A stretch of 64,000 nt of DNA. Source: Oceanimonas baumannii (GTDB lineage Bacteria; Pseudomonadota; Gammaproteobacteria; Enterobacterales; Aeromonadaceae). Both the position numbers and the translations under genes were made by a program. The stretch covers positions 186,001 to 250,000 of the forward strand of contig NZ_NQJF01000003.1 of NCBI RefSeq assembly GCF_002245495.1, given 5' to 3'. Positions 49,826 through 57,389 of this stretch are shown here, piece after piece. The notes beneath the pieces are model-generated. The model was not told the DNA's origin. It searched no databases and saw nothing but the letters and a program-made list of their open reading frames with translations. The stretch's first letter is position 1. Each line of letters begins with the position of its first letter.

Positions 49826-50188
49826 TCAGAGCCAGGCGTTTTCATCTTCGCCGATGTCTTTCGGCTCAGGCAGTGGCTGACCATTGAGCACGGGCTCGTC
49901 AACCTTCACATACCATTTGTCCAGCTGAGTGAATTCATCCAGGCAACGCCACGAACCGCTTAAACCAAACGCGTCACAGATGCGACCACCTACTACTTTG
50001 TTCTGTTCAAAACCGCTGATACGTCCGGCCAAGATCTTGTCAGCGTTTTCACGACCAACATAGAGCATCACCCCAACCCAGATATCGGACTGAGCCTGTG
50101 CCGCCGGCATAAAGAAGAATTTGTCCGCTTCTCCGGCCTGGGCCAGACAGGCAAACAGTGAAAAAATCAGTACCAGTATCCTGCTTAT
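49826..50188 (-). CDS. Small exported protein of a two-gene cargo pair
   Basis: Mature part of about 100 residues (SDIWVGVMLYVGRENADKIL...) with two Cys residues that could form a disulfide. In frame upstream is a textbook signal peptide (ISRILVLIFSLFACLAQA then GEADK), but no ATG, GTG or TTG opens it: the codon after GGGAG at the right distance is ATA (50188-50186). Either a rare start or a mutated ATG; the first ATG (50110) lies after the signal peptide. Follows the 338-residue gene by about 30 bases. Function unknown. Confidence 0.6.
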   Translation of the reverse strand: MSRILVLIFSLFACLAQAGEADKFFFMPAAQAQSDIWVGVMLYVGRENADKILAGRISGFEQNKVVGGRICDAFGLSGSWRCLDEFTQLDKWYVKVDEPVLNGQPLPEPKDIGEDENAWL

Positions 50189-50218
50189 AAATGCTCCCTA
50201 AACATGCTTTTTTGACTG

Positions 50219-51235
50219 TTATTGTTCTTCTATGTCGGACAGATCGGCCCGAATAACCAGCGCAGATTTGATATCACCGTTAAGTTGCCTGGCGTTGATG
50301 CGAAGGCGTACCGGGTGACGCGCCCACTCACCGTTCTGAAGGGCCTCCAGATAGCGGCGCTCCAGCGTATTGTCTTGCACCTTGGCGATAAACACGTCTC
50401 CCGAATCCAGGCTTTTTACCTTCACCTTGAATTCGTCCGGGTTGGATGAGTCAACGTTCAAAATACGATAGTCACCATCCAGCCGCACTTCTTCCGACTT
50501 ATTGCGGGCGTTTTTAACCAGCTCGCCCGCCTCTTCACCGGTGACGTGTATTCCCTGAATGGTCACGTCCTGGGCCACGGCACTGCGCTTGACCAGCTCG
50601 GTGCGGGCATCTTCAGCAATGTTGGCAATGGACTGCAGCCTGGCATTATCCTGAAGCACATTGGCCATGATCTTCATGCGCTCGGTTTCCTGCTCAGAAG
50701 AAAACTTCAGATGCTCAACCAACGCCTGTTGCTCTTCGCTTTTGGCTTCTTCCTGCCGAATTTTTACACGATGGTCCAGGTAATGCTTGTAGCTGGAGGC
50801 TCCACCCCAAACCACGGCCACCCCCAGCACCATTGTCAGCAACGTTTTCGGATCCATTTTGCCCACCAACTCCGAACTGAACTTTTCCAAAACCGCCTGC
50901 AAATCAACATTAAAAATCGAGCTACCCTGCTCAACACGGATCGCAATTTCAAGATCCTTCTTCTCGTTTGTTGATATGGCCGATATCTTGGGCGAATTAT
51001 ACTTGGCAATGGCATAACTGCGGTAAATGTTTGCCTGTAACGCAAGGAACGCCCGCATCAGGGGCGGCGTGATTGTAGAATCAAAGCCTTCCCCCTGCAG
51101 GCGAAGAGTGAGCACCGGCCACCCTTCAAAAGTGATATCCTGTGCCTGCAAATCCAGCCCTTCTGCCGTTAATTGCTCCAGCAATTCAAAGGCCTGCTCT
51201 TCGCTTTTAATTACCAGGGTACTTCCATTGGACAT
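50219..51235 (-). CDS. Unidentified membrane protein of a two-gene cargo pair
   Basis: 338 residues, not recognised. Seen: an N-terminal globular domain (1-145), one membrane helix (TLLTMVLGVAVVWGGASSY, about 147-165), a coiled coil (about 168-210) with KIRQEEAKSEEQQALVEHLK, and a C-terminal soluble domain with EVRLDGDYRILNVDSSNPD. ATG 51235 has only a weak upstream GGA. It forms a unit with the exported protein downstream and a shared terminator. Cargo of the element; function unknown. Confidence 0.72.
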   Translation of the reverse strand: MSNGSTLVIKSEEQAFELLEQLTAEGLDLQAQDITFEGWPVLTLRLQGEGFDSTITPPLMRAFLALQANIYRSYAIAKYNSPKISAISTNEKKDLEIAIRVEQGSSIFNVDLQAVLEKFSSELVGKMDPKTLLTMVLGVAVVWGGASSYKHYLDHRVKIRQEEAKSEEQQALVEHLKFSSEQETERMKIMANVLQDNARLQSIANIAEDARTELVKRSAVAQDVTIQGIHVTGEEAGELVKNARNKSEEVRLDGDYRILNVDSSNPDEFKVKVKSLDSGDVFIAKVQDNTLERRYLEALQNGEWARHPVRLRINARQLNGDIKSALVIRADLSDIEEQ

Positions 51236-52534
51236 AGAAATAGGATCCGACCGAGGAACAAAGGCAGAATCCTACCCAGTTAAACTGAACAGGTAAACTC
51301 AAACGCCTCCCTTCTGTGCCATAAACCCCGTTTAAAAACGCCGTGGCGCGTTTAAATCCTTTCGACCCAAGACAGCATACCAGTAAGCCCCTCAACGCGC
51401 GTCCAGCGCGTTTGAGAGCGCCTTTTTGATAATGCGTGCAATGGCCCGCTCGCCCTCGTCGCCAATGCCCAGAAAGGGCCGTGCTGGCGCGTCTGACCAG
51501 CTGTATGCCTGGCTCGATTAATAGGTACCGGGTGGTTGTCTGCCAATGCGCAGCCTCAGCGCCAACAATGCGCAGTAGTCACGCGCCGTTCACGCAGCCC
51601 TGCCATTACCCCGCGTCAGCAAATGGCGGCCCGTGTAGTGTGTGGTTCTCCAATGTCGGTCCGATTACCAAAGCCGGATTCCCGGCTTTGGGTTTCAACT
51701 TTTTTCAATCGCTCCCGGTACTGGTTAGTTCGCACTATCAGAAAACTGGGCGAAAATCGTTATGAAACGTCATGCTGTGCGATCTGTAGGGTCGTTGGTG
51801 TTTGCCTTGCCTATGCGCTCGGGTTGAGCTAGTTAACCCCTACTGAGCCGGGAGATCATCGTGTTACAACTGGAGTTACATACCCGCTTTTCCGGTAATG
51901 TTCGCCTTTGCCGTCCGCGTCCACCAGTGGTGGATTAAGTGCGGAATATTCACTTATCAGTGGCGCGCTCAAGGGGAAGCCAGCTGCCTGACCACCTATT
52001 TCGTCAGGGTAACGGGTCAGGGAGCCGCGCTAGGGCTGGTGTACTCAGCAAACTATTTTGCTCAGCGCATTATTGCGCCCAGTACCCTAACCGCTTGCTC
52101 CCTCGAACCAGGGCAATGGTTGCCGCGGTGGCTAAGGTGGTGGGCAATCTGTCGGACGAAATGTCGGCATGCCTGCCAGCACCCCGCCGTTACAGGCCCT
52201 TAATGTGTCGGGTAATGTGGTACCGGTGGCAATCCTTCCCTGATTCCGCAAAGGTGAGCCGGCTGTTTTGAATGTCATCATTTGTCAGCATCAACAGGCC
52301 GGGAATGCGCTGAGGTTCGCGTTTTGGTTCGCGACGTAGTGCGTACCTTTGGTGCGAACCTGTGCGCATTTGGCTAGCTTGCACCGCCGGTTGGTTCAGA
52401 GCTGCTCGGCTGGCGCTGCGGCCGCTGGGTGGCACCGGATTCCCCGGCATTTCGGCTCGACGCCGTGACCGCCCGTGTATTCGGGCCCTACAACCTCCTT
52501 AAAACTGGAATATAAACATATAAAGGGACGCATC
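51236..52534. other. 1.3-kb mostly non-coding stretch
   Basis: Contains a 10-bp-stem hairpin CCAAAGCCGG-ATTC-CCGGCTTTGG (51668-51691) followed by a T-rich tail, and clustered GGTTCGCG/GGTGCGAACC-type repeats around 52311-52360. One possible small reading frame (52116-52271) is listed separately. Otherwise I see nothing convincing. Confidence 0.5.
52116..52271 (+). CDS. Possible 51-residue protein
   Basis: The frame MVAAVAKVVGNLSDEMSACL...KVSRLF has coding-like composition and ends just before the iteron region's small gene. The AGGG upstream is too close for a good ribosome binding site, and an earlier GTG at 51939 is in frame. Doubtful. Confidence 0.25.
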   Translation: MVAAVAKVVGNLSDEMSACLPAPRRYRPLMCRVMWYRWQSFPDSAKVSRLF

Positions 52535-52684
52535 ATGTCCAGCCCCTTTTATCCGCCTGATCATCATTTCACCTACTCACTATCCCACGCGCTCAGCGCC
52601 CGCTGTACTGTCTTGGTTGCTGCCCCAGTCGATAGGGGCGTACTTTCCGTGCAGGTTGTTGAAGCTCTCGGCAGGAGCAAATGA
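52535..52684 (+). CDS. Small hypothetical protein beside the iteron repeats
   Basis: 49 residues (starts MSSPFYPPDHHFTYSL). AAAGGGA lies six bases before the ATG, the best sign that it is real. It is transcribed toward the iteron-like repeats that begin 85 bp after its stop. No recognised domain. Confidence 0.45.
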   Translation: MSSPFYPPDHHFTYSLSHALSARCTVLVAAPVDRGVLSVQVVEALGRSK

Positions 52685-52769
52685 CGCCGCCATGATGCAA
52701 GCCTCTAATTATCTCTGTGTCGGGCTGGAAGTGCGAGAATTCAGACCCTGTATGGCTTATATATAAAGT

Positions 52770-52924
52770 GACCCGATTTTCGGGGCGGGCAAAATCGAAA
52801 TTTACCCCACTTTCGACCCGATTTTCGGGGCGAAAACCCACATAACAGCCCATAGCCTGACCCGATTTTCGGGTCGAAATAGGGCTATACCTGACCCGAT
52901 TTTCGGGGCGGGTAAAATCGAAAT
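52770..52924. repeat. Four iteron-like repeats, putative replication origin
   Basis: The 18-mer GACCCGATTTTCGGGGCG occurs at 52770-52787, 52815-52832, 52859-52876 (one mismatch) and 52893-52910, all in the same direction, with spacers of 27, 26 and 16 bp. Each has the inverted core CCCGA-TTT-TCGGG. Copies 1 and 4 extend to about 32 bp of near identity. An AT-rich TTATATATAAA lies just left (52758-52767). This sits right after the terminator of the rep-like gene, the place where satellite origins are found. Confidence 0.75.
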
Positions 52925-52945
52925 AAGCGCATTTCAGGTACAAAA

Positions 52946-52963
52946 GACCCCCTTGCGGGGGTC
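52946..52963 (-). terminator. Terminator of the leftward element operon
   Basis: GACCCCC-loop-GGGGGTC hairpin overlapping the stop codon of the preceding gene, then TTTTG on the minus strand. Confidence 0.75.
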
Positions 52964-53486
52964 AGGCGGCAGTCAGGTTGTGCTTGGTTGGGGTGGTTAG
53001 CTCTTGGCCGTCATGGCTTTCCGTGAAATTGGTTCTTATGGGTCCCCCTCTGGTAGGCTCCACGTCGAACTTGTAACGCCCCCCATCATCATTAACAGCA
53101 TTGATGGGCAGCCAGGTTAATCCGTAAAGGGTGGGCTGGCGCTTGCCGTCAATGCCGCTGGCCCCTCTACGGGTTTTCACTATCAGACCACGGGCCAGCA
53201 GCTCCTTTGCAGCCCGTTCTATTGTGTCTTTGCTCTTGAACCCCCGCTTACTCAGCACTGACCAGGCAACGTTTAGATCGCCGTTGTTGTTGCCGCTGGT
53301 CTGGTAAGCCAGCTCCATCAGCAGCTTTAAGGACGCACCGTTCAGGCTCATAAAGTCAGGACCATCCATTACCCGCCTGGGGATTCCGGCAAAACCTCCC
53401 TTTGATCCGTTCCAGTAGTCTGATCCCGTTGGCGGTTTGTTTCTGTGTTTTTTCTTGGGTACTCCGTCCCGAGTCAATTCGGCCAC
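52962..53486 (-). CDS. Winged-helix protein, candidate replication initiator
   Basis: 174 residues: basic N terminus (PKKKHRNKPPTGSDYWNG), then a predicted winged helix (about 35-110): SLNGASLKLLMELAYQTSGN, LNVAWSVLSKRGFKSKDTIE, AAKELLARGLIVKTRRG, followed by a TLYGLTWLPI block often seen in mobile-element regulators. GTG 53486 has AGGGGG five bases upstream; nothing supports the longer frame to 53570. Last cistron of the operon, and next to the iterons, so a Rep-like or origin-binding role is inferred. Confidence 0.72.
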   Translation of the reverse strand: MAELTRDGVPKKKHRNKPPTGSDYWNGSKGGFAGIPRRVMDGPDFMSLNGASLKLLMELAYQTSGNNNGDLNVAWSVLSKRGFKSKDTIERAAKELLARGLIVKTRRGASGIDGKRQPTLYGLTWLPINAVNDDGGRYKFDVEPTRGGPIRTNFTESHDGQELTTPTKHNLTAA

Positions 53487-53496
53487 GCATCCCCCT

Positions 53497-54108
53497 TCAG
53501 TGCTTAATAAAAGCGGCCTTCTCGTTGCTGGCTTGGCCCTGCTCGGCCACCAGCTCGGCAAACCCTTCAAGCATCATGCACAAGGTTTCAAAGCCCATAG
53601 GGGTTAACCCGCTGCCGCCGATCATGGCCTTGTACTGCGCCAGCACGGCCCGGCTGCCCTGCTCCCCGCCTTTGCGCATCAGGTGCGGGCTATCAAGGTG
53701 TTCTTGCATCAGCCAGGCCAGCGGCCCCGGCTCCACGGTGAACACTGCGCTCTTGCTGCTATGCCATTTCCCTTGCTGGTAGTCGCAGAAGCGAAAGGCC
53801 AGCAGGGAGCGCAACAGGGGCACGTCCTCCACGGTGAAGGGCTCGCCCCTGGGCTTGAGCCTCAGGCCATGGGCCAGCAGGGTGAGCCGGCCTTGCCAGG
53901 GCGGCAGCTTTTCAGCTTCCGGCACTTCGTTGTGATCGTGGTAGTCCAGCCCATCCAGCCGGCAGGGCAGGCTTTCAAACAGGGCCACCAGCTCGACGGT
54001 AAGCTCGTCTTGGCTGGCGCGGGTATGAAAAGGCCCCAGCTTGAGCGGAAACCGGGCAAACACGGTCAGCTCGATTTCAAAGGCGGCGGCGGGTGTCTGC
54101 TTGTTCAT
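53497..54108 (-). CDS. Hypothetical protein of the element operon
   Basis: 203 residues, not recognised. Begins MNKQTPAAAFEIELTVFARF and has GLDYHDHNEVPEAEKLPPW and a helical C terminus (FETLCMMLEGFAELVAEQGQ). ATG 54108 overlaps the upstream stop by ATGA, showing translational coupling; a longer frame to 54144 is not supported. Confidence 0.78.
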   Translation of the reverse strand: MNKQTPAAAFEIELTVFARFPLKLGPFHTRASQDELTVELVALFESLPCRLDGLDYHDHNEVPEAEKLPPWQGRLTLLAHGLRLKPRGEPFTVEDVPLLRSLLAFRFCDYQQGKWHSSKSAVFTVEPGPLAWLMQEHLDSPHLMRKGGEQGSRAVLAQYKAMIGGSGLTPMGFETLCMMLEGFAELVAEQGQASNEKAAFIKH

Positions 54109-54530
54109 TCGGCCCCCTCCACCAGTTCTACGCCCACGAACCACGCCAGCCGGGGCGCATCATCCGGGATCAACTCGCACAACACTACGCGCAAGCCACC
54201 AGGGGCGGACAGTACGAAGTGAGCGCCAGCAGGTTGCCCAAGCTCATGGGAAGCGGGCCAGCGTTCTACGGTGACGTGTTCCCGTTCACATACAGCGAAC
54301 AGGCCCAGCCGTTGATCCCGCACGGTAAAGCGGTTGTCATCCACTCGGCAAACCGTCACCTCCCCAAGGGCATAGGGGAACGAATGGGCCGGGGGCTCGT
54401 CGTTGGTGCCCAGCCCGGCAGCACTGCGGAACAGCTCAAGCTGGCGCTGGTATGCGCGGTACTGATCCCGCGCTTCTGTGGTGGCCGGGTTCAGCCCGTG
54501 CCGTTGGCAATACTCGGCGAATGGCGTCAT
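54105..54530 (-). CDS. Hypothetical protein of the element operon
   Basis: 141 residues, not recognised. A short N-terminal helical block (MTPFAEYCQRHGLNPATTEA) precedes beta-rich sequence (VTVCRVDDNRFTVRDQRLGL, HFVLSAPGGLRVVLCELI). Overlaps both neighbours by four bases. Confidence 0.78.
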   Translation of the reverse strand: MTPFAEYCQRHGLNPATTEARDQYRAYQRQLELFRSAAGLGTNDEPPAHSFPYALGEVTVCRVDDNRFTVRDQRLGLFAVCEREHVTVERWPASHELGQPAGAHFVLSAPGGLRVVLCELIPDDAPRLAWFVGVELVEGAE

Positions 54531-54832
54531 GGCCGGCCCTCCTGCTCGATACCGAACAGGCGCAAGCCCTCGCCCTCATTCCAGGGGATCAGCTCGCCCG
54601 GCAGTTCGTCCACGGGCACGGCCACGTTAAACAGAATGGCGCGGGGCTGGTAGCCGGTGCCGGCCAGGGCGGTGCGGGCCTCGGTGGTAGCTTGGTCCTG
54701 ATTGGCATCGTAGGCAGCGAATGGACCGGGCATAATGTCACGGCCTGCCGGGTCGGTAGCGTGAATGAAAAACACCAAGGGCTCGGCTGCGCTGGCTCTA
54801 GCCAGGGGGCGAGTAATGGCAACGGCGGTCAT
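54527..54832 (-). CDS. Hypothetical protein of the element operon
   Basis: 101 residues, not recognised. Acidic, no membrane helix; PLVFFIHATDPAGRDIMPGP and AILFNVAVPVDELPGELIPW are the strand-like blocks. ATGA overlaps at both ends place it firmly in the operon. Confidence 0.76.
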   Translation of the reverse strand: MTAVAITRPLARASAAEPLVFFIHATDPAGRDIMPGPFAAYDANQDQATTEARTALAGTGYQPRAILFNVAVPVDELPGELIPWNEGEGLRLFGIEQEGRP

Positions 54833-55146
54833 GCGGCCATCTCCAGCCGACGCTGGGCCAGTAACAGGCTGTCTTCTAACCTACCTATCTCATTGTGAGC
54901 GGCCATAATCGACTGTCCCAGCCGGCTAATAGTCCAGCCTATGCTACGCTTGTGGTCGTCGCTCAGGCCGCAATCGTCATCATGCTGAGCCAGTAAATCC
55001 CCGATCACCTCAATAGCCATCGCATCGTGGGCTATATCCTGACGGGCTTCTTGAATCTGGATTTTCAGATCGGTCACATCGATCGCACAGGGGCCAGTGG
55101 CTGCGGCCTCATGGCTCGGCGCTTTGGTAGTCATCGGCTCTCTCAC
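54829..55146 (-). CDS. Small coiled-coil protein of the element operon
   Basis: 105 residues, all helical after residue 25 (DLKIQIQEARQDIAHDAMAI, NEIGRLEDSLLLAQRRLEMA). GTG 55146 overlaps the upstream stop (GTGA) and has GAGGTG six bases before it; ATG 55134 is the alternative. No recognised function. Confidence 0.74.
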   Translation of the reverse strand: MREPMTTKAPSHEAAATGPCAIDVTDLKIQIQEARQDIAHDAMAIEVIGDLLAQHDDDCGLSDDHKRSIGWTISRLGQSIMAAHNEIGRLEDSLLLAQRRLEMAA

Positions 55147-55319
55147 GCTGCCACCTCATACGCCGGGCAGCGGCTCACGAATACCAGGTCAGGAGCGCTA
55201 GCAATCGAGCGGGCCTCTTGTTCGGTGCCAGCCAGTACGGTGATAAAGCGGATGCGGCGCATTGCTGCTATGCGCTGCTTGCCCTGCGCCAGGACAAAGG
55301 TAAACTTGGTGTTAGCCAT
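55143..55319 (-). CDS. Icd-like small protein, first gene of the element operon
   Basis: 58 residues. The end IRFITVLAGTEQEARSIASA ... VSRCPAYEVAA resembles the host cell division inhibitor Icd-like family of P4-type elements (a strand, EREAR-type helix and a conserved -P-V/Y-EV end). ATG 55319 is behind AGGAG. It is first in the leftward operon, directly downstream of the RHH operators, the position expected for an early, tightly controlled gene. The family call is tentative. Confidence 0.6.
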   Translation of the reverse strand: MANTKFTFVLAQGKQRIAAMRRIRFITVLAGTEQEARSIASAPDLVFVSRCPAYEVAA

Positions 55320-55401
55320 CGTCGTTACTCCTATAACGGTGCTGGTCAGAGGCCCGGTTAGTGTTCCAGCACTTCCGGGCCTTGTTGTTTTTCGGCCTGA
55401 T

Positions 55402-55455
55402 TTGTAATTACAATGGTAATTACCATGTAACTTATTATGTTTAAGGGTAATTACC
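55402..55455. promoter_or_regulatory. Three GTAATTAC operators in a divergent promoter
   Basis: Perfect palindromes TTGTAATTACAA (55402-55413), ATGGTAATTACCAT (55413-55426) and GGTAATTACC (55446-55455) lie between the leftward operon and the rightward RHH gene. A promoter-like TATTAT (55433-55438) lies between the second and third. The third overlaps the spacer between the AAGGG ribosome binding site and the RHH start, so binding there would block expression. Confidence 0.78.
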
Positions 55456-55629
55456 ATGTCAACACCGATAGAGAAACGCTCTCCACAGTACCAAATGCGC
55501 CTGACAGAAGATTTCAGGGCACAGCTTGAAGAACAAGCCAAAGCAGACGGCGATCCAACGCTGGCAGCATGGATAAAGCGCGTGCTCAGAAAAGAATTGC
55601 AGGCACGGGGCATCGAGCCAAAAGGCTGA
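55456..55629 (+). CDS. Arc-like ribbon-helix-helix regulator
   Basis: 57 residues: MSTPIEKRSPQYQMRLTEDF then a helix-turn-helix of RHH type (RAQLEEQAKADGD, TLAAWIKRVLRKELQARG). The RSPQYQMRL strand followed by EDF and the two amphipathic helices matches Arc/MetJ-type repressors. It is the only clearly regulatory gene that runs against the operon, and three GTAATTAC palindromes stand directly in front of it, so it is the likely autoregulated repressor of the element. Confidence 0.8.
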   Translation: MSTPIEKRSPQYQMRLTEDFRAQLEEQAKADGDPTLAAWIKRVLRKELQARGIEPKG

Positions 55630-55652
55630 GTTTTCATTGTTAAGGCTCCGGG

Positions 55653-56117
55653 TCAGGCGGCGGCAGTGACGGCTTGTTCGGGATAACGGGCAATCAGGGC
55701 ACCACGCTCCTGCAGGCTCAGGGGTGGCGCGTTGCGGCGCTGGCGCATCTGATCCACCAGGCCGGCCACGCGCTCGGCATCGGCCCGACTGGTGATACGG
55801 TACCGGAAATGTGCGCCTATCCCGTCCGGGTTGCCCTCTTGCTCCCGGTGAAGGCGAATCGACAAGGCCCGCTCGATCTTGGTGGCGTAGTTACGGCCTG
55901 ATGAAAGCCGGCACTGCCTCAGAATGTCACCCTCAGTCACACCACCAGGGCAGGACAGAAACAGCATATAAGCCCGCTCAGTTTTGGTGGCGGTCTTGGT
56001 TGGCTGGTGGGTGGCGGCGGTGCTACACTCGACGGCGGTGCTATTGTGCTGCGCTGATTGGGGGGCTTGAACCTGTGCCGGGTTCGGCCCCTTTTTGCTT
56101 TCGTGGTGTGCGGTCAT
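55653..56117 (-). CDS. Winged-helix-like hypothetical protein
   Basis: 154 residues. Disordered polar N terminus (to about 55) then a compact domain with an HTH-like segment GGVTEGDILRQCRLSSGRNY and a wing (GAHFRYRITSRADAERVAGL). ATG 56117 follows GGAGGGG. Lies between alpA and the RHH gene. Role unknown, possibly regulatory. Confidence 0.72.
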   Translation of the reverse strand: MTAHHESKKGPNPAQVQAPQSAQHNSTAVECSTAATHQPTKTATKTERAYMLFLSCPGGVTEGDILRQCRLSSGRNYATKIERALSIRLHREQEGNPDGIGAHFRYRITSRADAERVAGLVDQMRQRRNAPPLSLQERGALIARYPEQAVTAAA

Positions 56118-56131
56118 GCTGGCCCCTCCCC

Positions 56132-56377
56132 TTATGCGGCCTGAGTGCCGCTTTGCTCGGCAAGCCAAGCGTCGAGGTCGGCTTTCATGTAGATCGCCTT
56201 CTTGCCACAGCGGTGATACTTGAGCCCATAGCGCCCGGTGCTGGCCCAGTTCGCCAGGGTCTTATCAGCCAGACCCAGATAAGCGGCGGCCTCTTTGCGG
56301 GTAAAGCGGGGGTTGGCGTCCAGCTCGGCGGCCAGACGCTGGTTGTTGGTATGTGGGTGATGGATAGCGGTTTGCAT
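56132..56377 (-). CDS. alpA: AlpA/excisionase-type helix-turn-helix protein
   Basis: 81 residues with the MerR-like excisionase HTH: FTRKEAAAYLGLADKTLANWAS then KYHRCGKKAIYMKADLDAWL. In P4-like elements and phage-inducible islands AlpA activates or excises the element. ATG 56377 follows AGGGG. It is the second regulator from the integrase end. Confidence 0.86.
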   Translation of the reverse strand: MQTAIHHPHTNNQRLAAELDANPRFTRKEAAAYLGLADKTLANWASTGRYGLKYHRCGKKAIYMKADLDAWLAEQSGTQAA

Positions 56378-56445
56378 ATAAAGCCCCTGTGACTCAGTGA
56401 ATATAGGGGCATTATCTCGGGGGCAAAGTAGGGACTCTATCGAAG

Positions 56446-56467
56446 TTCGAAAAAACCAATTTTCGAA
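56446..56467. promoter_or_regulatory. Inverted repeat upstream of alpA
   Basis: TTCGAAAA-AACCAA-TTTTCGAA, 70-90 bp upstream of the alpA start and just after the cargo gene stop. Likely operator or weak terminator. Confidence 0.5.
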
Positions 56468-56482
56468 AAATAACGCAAGCTC

Positions 56483-57379
56483 TTACTTACGCCACTCCAT
56501 AAAATCACTTACGACCCAGCCATAAATGTGCCGGTTTTTCTCTAGGGCTTTGCGAGTTCTCGTCACCATACATCCCCCACTAACCAGATCTTTTGCGAAA
56601 GGCCTTAGCGTTTGCGCTATGTGCTGGCCGCCTCTGGAGTGATCAGGAAACAAAACCTCCGCCATTAGCTCGTCTGTGATTCGAACATTTTCAACTAGCT
56701 CCCATAACATCAAGTCAATCATGGGGATAGCCTTATACTCAACAGCCCTTTTCAATACTGAAAGACCAACGTGTAGGGTAGGAAGCTCAAAAAAACCTTC
56801 TTCTGGATTTAGTGCCGGTTCTGGCGTCTTGGTTTCGGCTCGCCACAAGGGTAACAATGCTGCCAAGTCAGCCAATATTTCATCGTCAGACTTTTCATTG
56901 AGCTTTAGCATGACAGGCAACCTTCCAGGCAAGGGGTGCCGTGCGGCCTTAAAGGCTTGCTGTTTATTTGGCACACCCCGATCAAACCGATCGAGGTCTG
57001 ATACATCTTGACCGTCAGTCATACCGTAAATACCTTTTTTCCTGGCAACGGCATCAAGTACGCACAGGTCAAAATTATTCAATGACGCTACAGCTCCGCT
57101 CGTTGCCATATCACAGCGTCCAGAGTACCAGTAGTCACCCGGTCCTTTCATATGGACTGGCACAATGATTTTTTCGGCTATTTTGTTCAAATCATCTTCA
57201 ACAAAGCGTTCGTCATACGCTTCCGCTCTAAAGTCTATTTGCATGATGAAATCGAACACATTCAGGGATAGCAGAGCCTCATATCTTTCCAGCTTGAACC
57301 ACTCGGGTAACTGCTCAGCCACATTGATCCGCTTAATTGACTCGGGCAACGGCTCGAGTTCATTGATTTGCTTGGTCAT
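56483..57379 (-). CDS. Unidentified cargo protein between integrase and alpA
   Basis: 298 residues, cytoplasmic, no recognised motif; mostly helical, with LDRFDRGVPNKQQAFKAARH and a C-terminal block RPFAKDLVSGGCMVTRTRKA...HIYGWVVSDFMEWRK. ATG 57379 has GAGGA five bases upstream; ATG 57397, which overlaps the int stop, lacks one. A+T-richer than int and alpA on either side, so probably an exchangeable cargo gene. A defence or superinfection role is possible but unshown. Confidence 0.72.
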   Translation of the reverse strand: MTKQINELEPLPESIKRINVAEQLPEWFKLERYEALLSLNVFDFIMQIDFRAEAYDERFVEDDLNKIAEKIIVPVHMKGPGDYWYSGRCDMATSGAVASLNNFDLCVLDAVARKKGIYGMTDGQDVSDLDRFDRGVPNKQQAFKAARHPLPGRLPVMLKLNEKSDDEILADLAALLPLWRAETKTPEPALNPEEGFFELPTLHVGLSVLKRAVEYKAIPMIDLMLWELVENVRITDELMAEVLFPDHSRGGQHIAQTLRPFAKDLVSGGCMVTRTRKALEKNRHIYGWVVSDFMEWRK

Positions 57380-57389
57380 CTCGTCCTCG

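Noticed and set aside
52770-52924. Small CRISPR array
   Set aside because: Only four short repeats with unequal spacers of 27, 26 and 16 bp, strong internal palindromes and extended similarity between copies 1 and 4, and no cas genes; iterons fit better.
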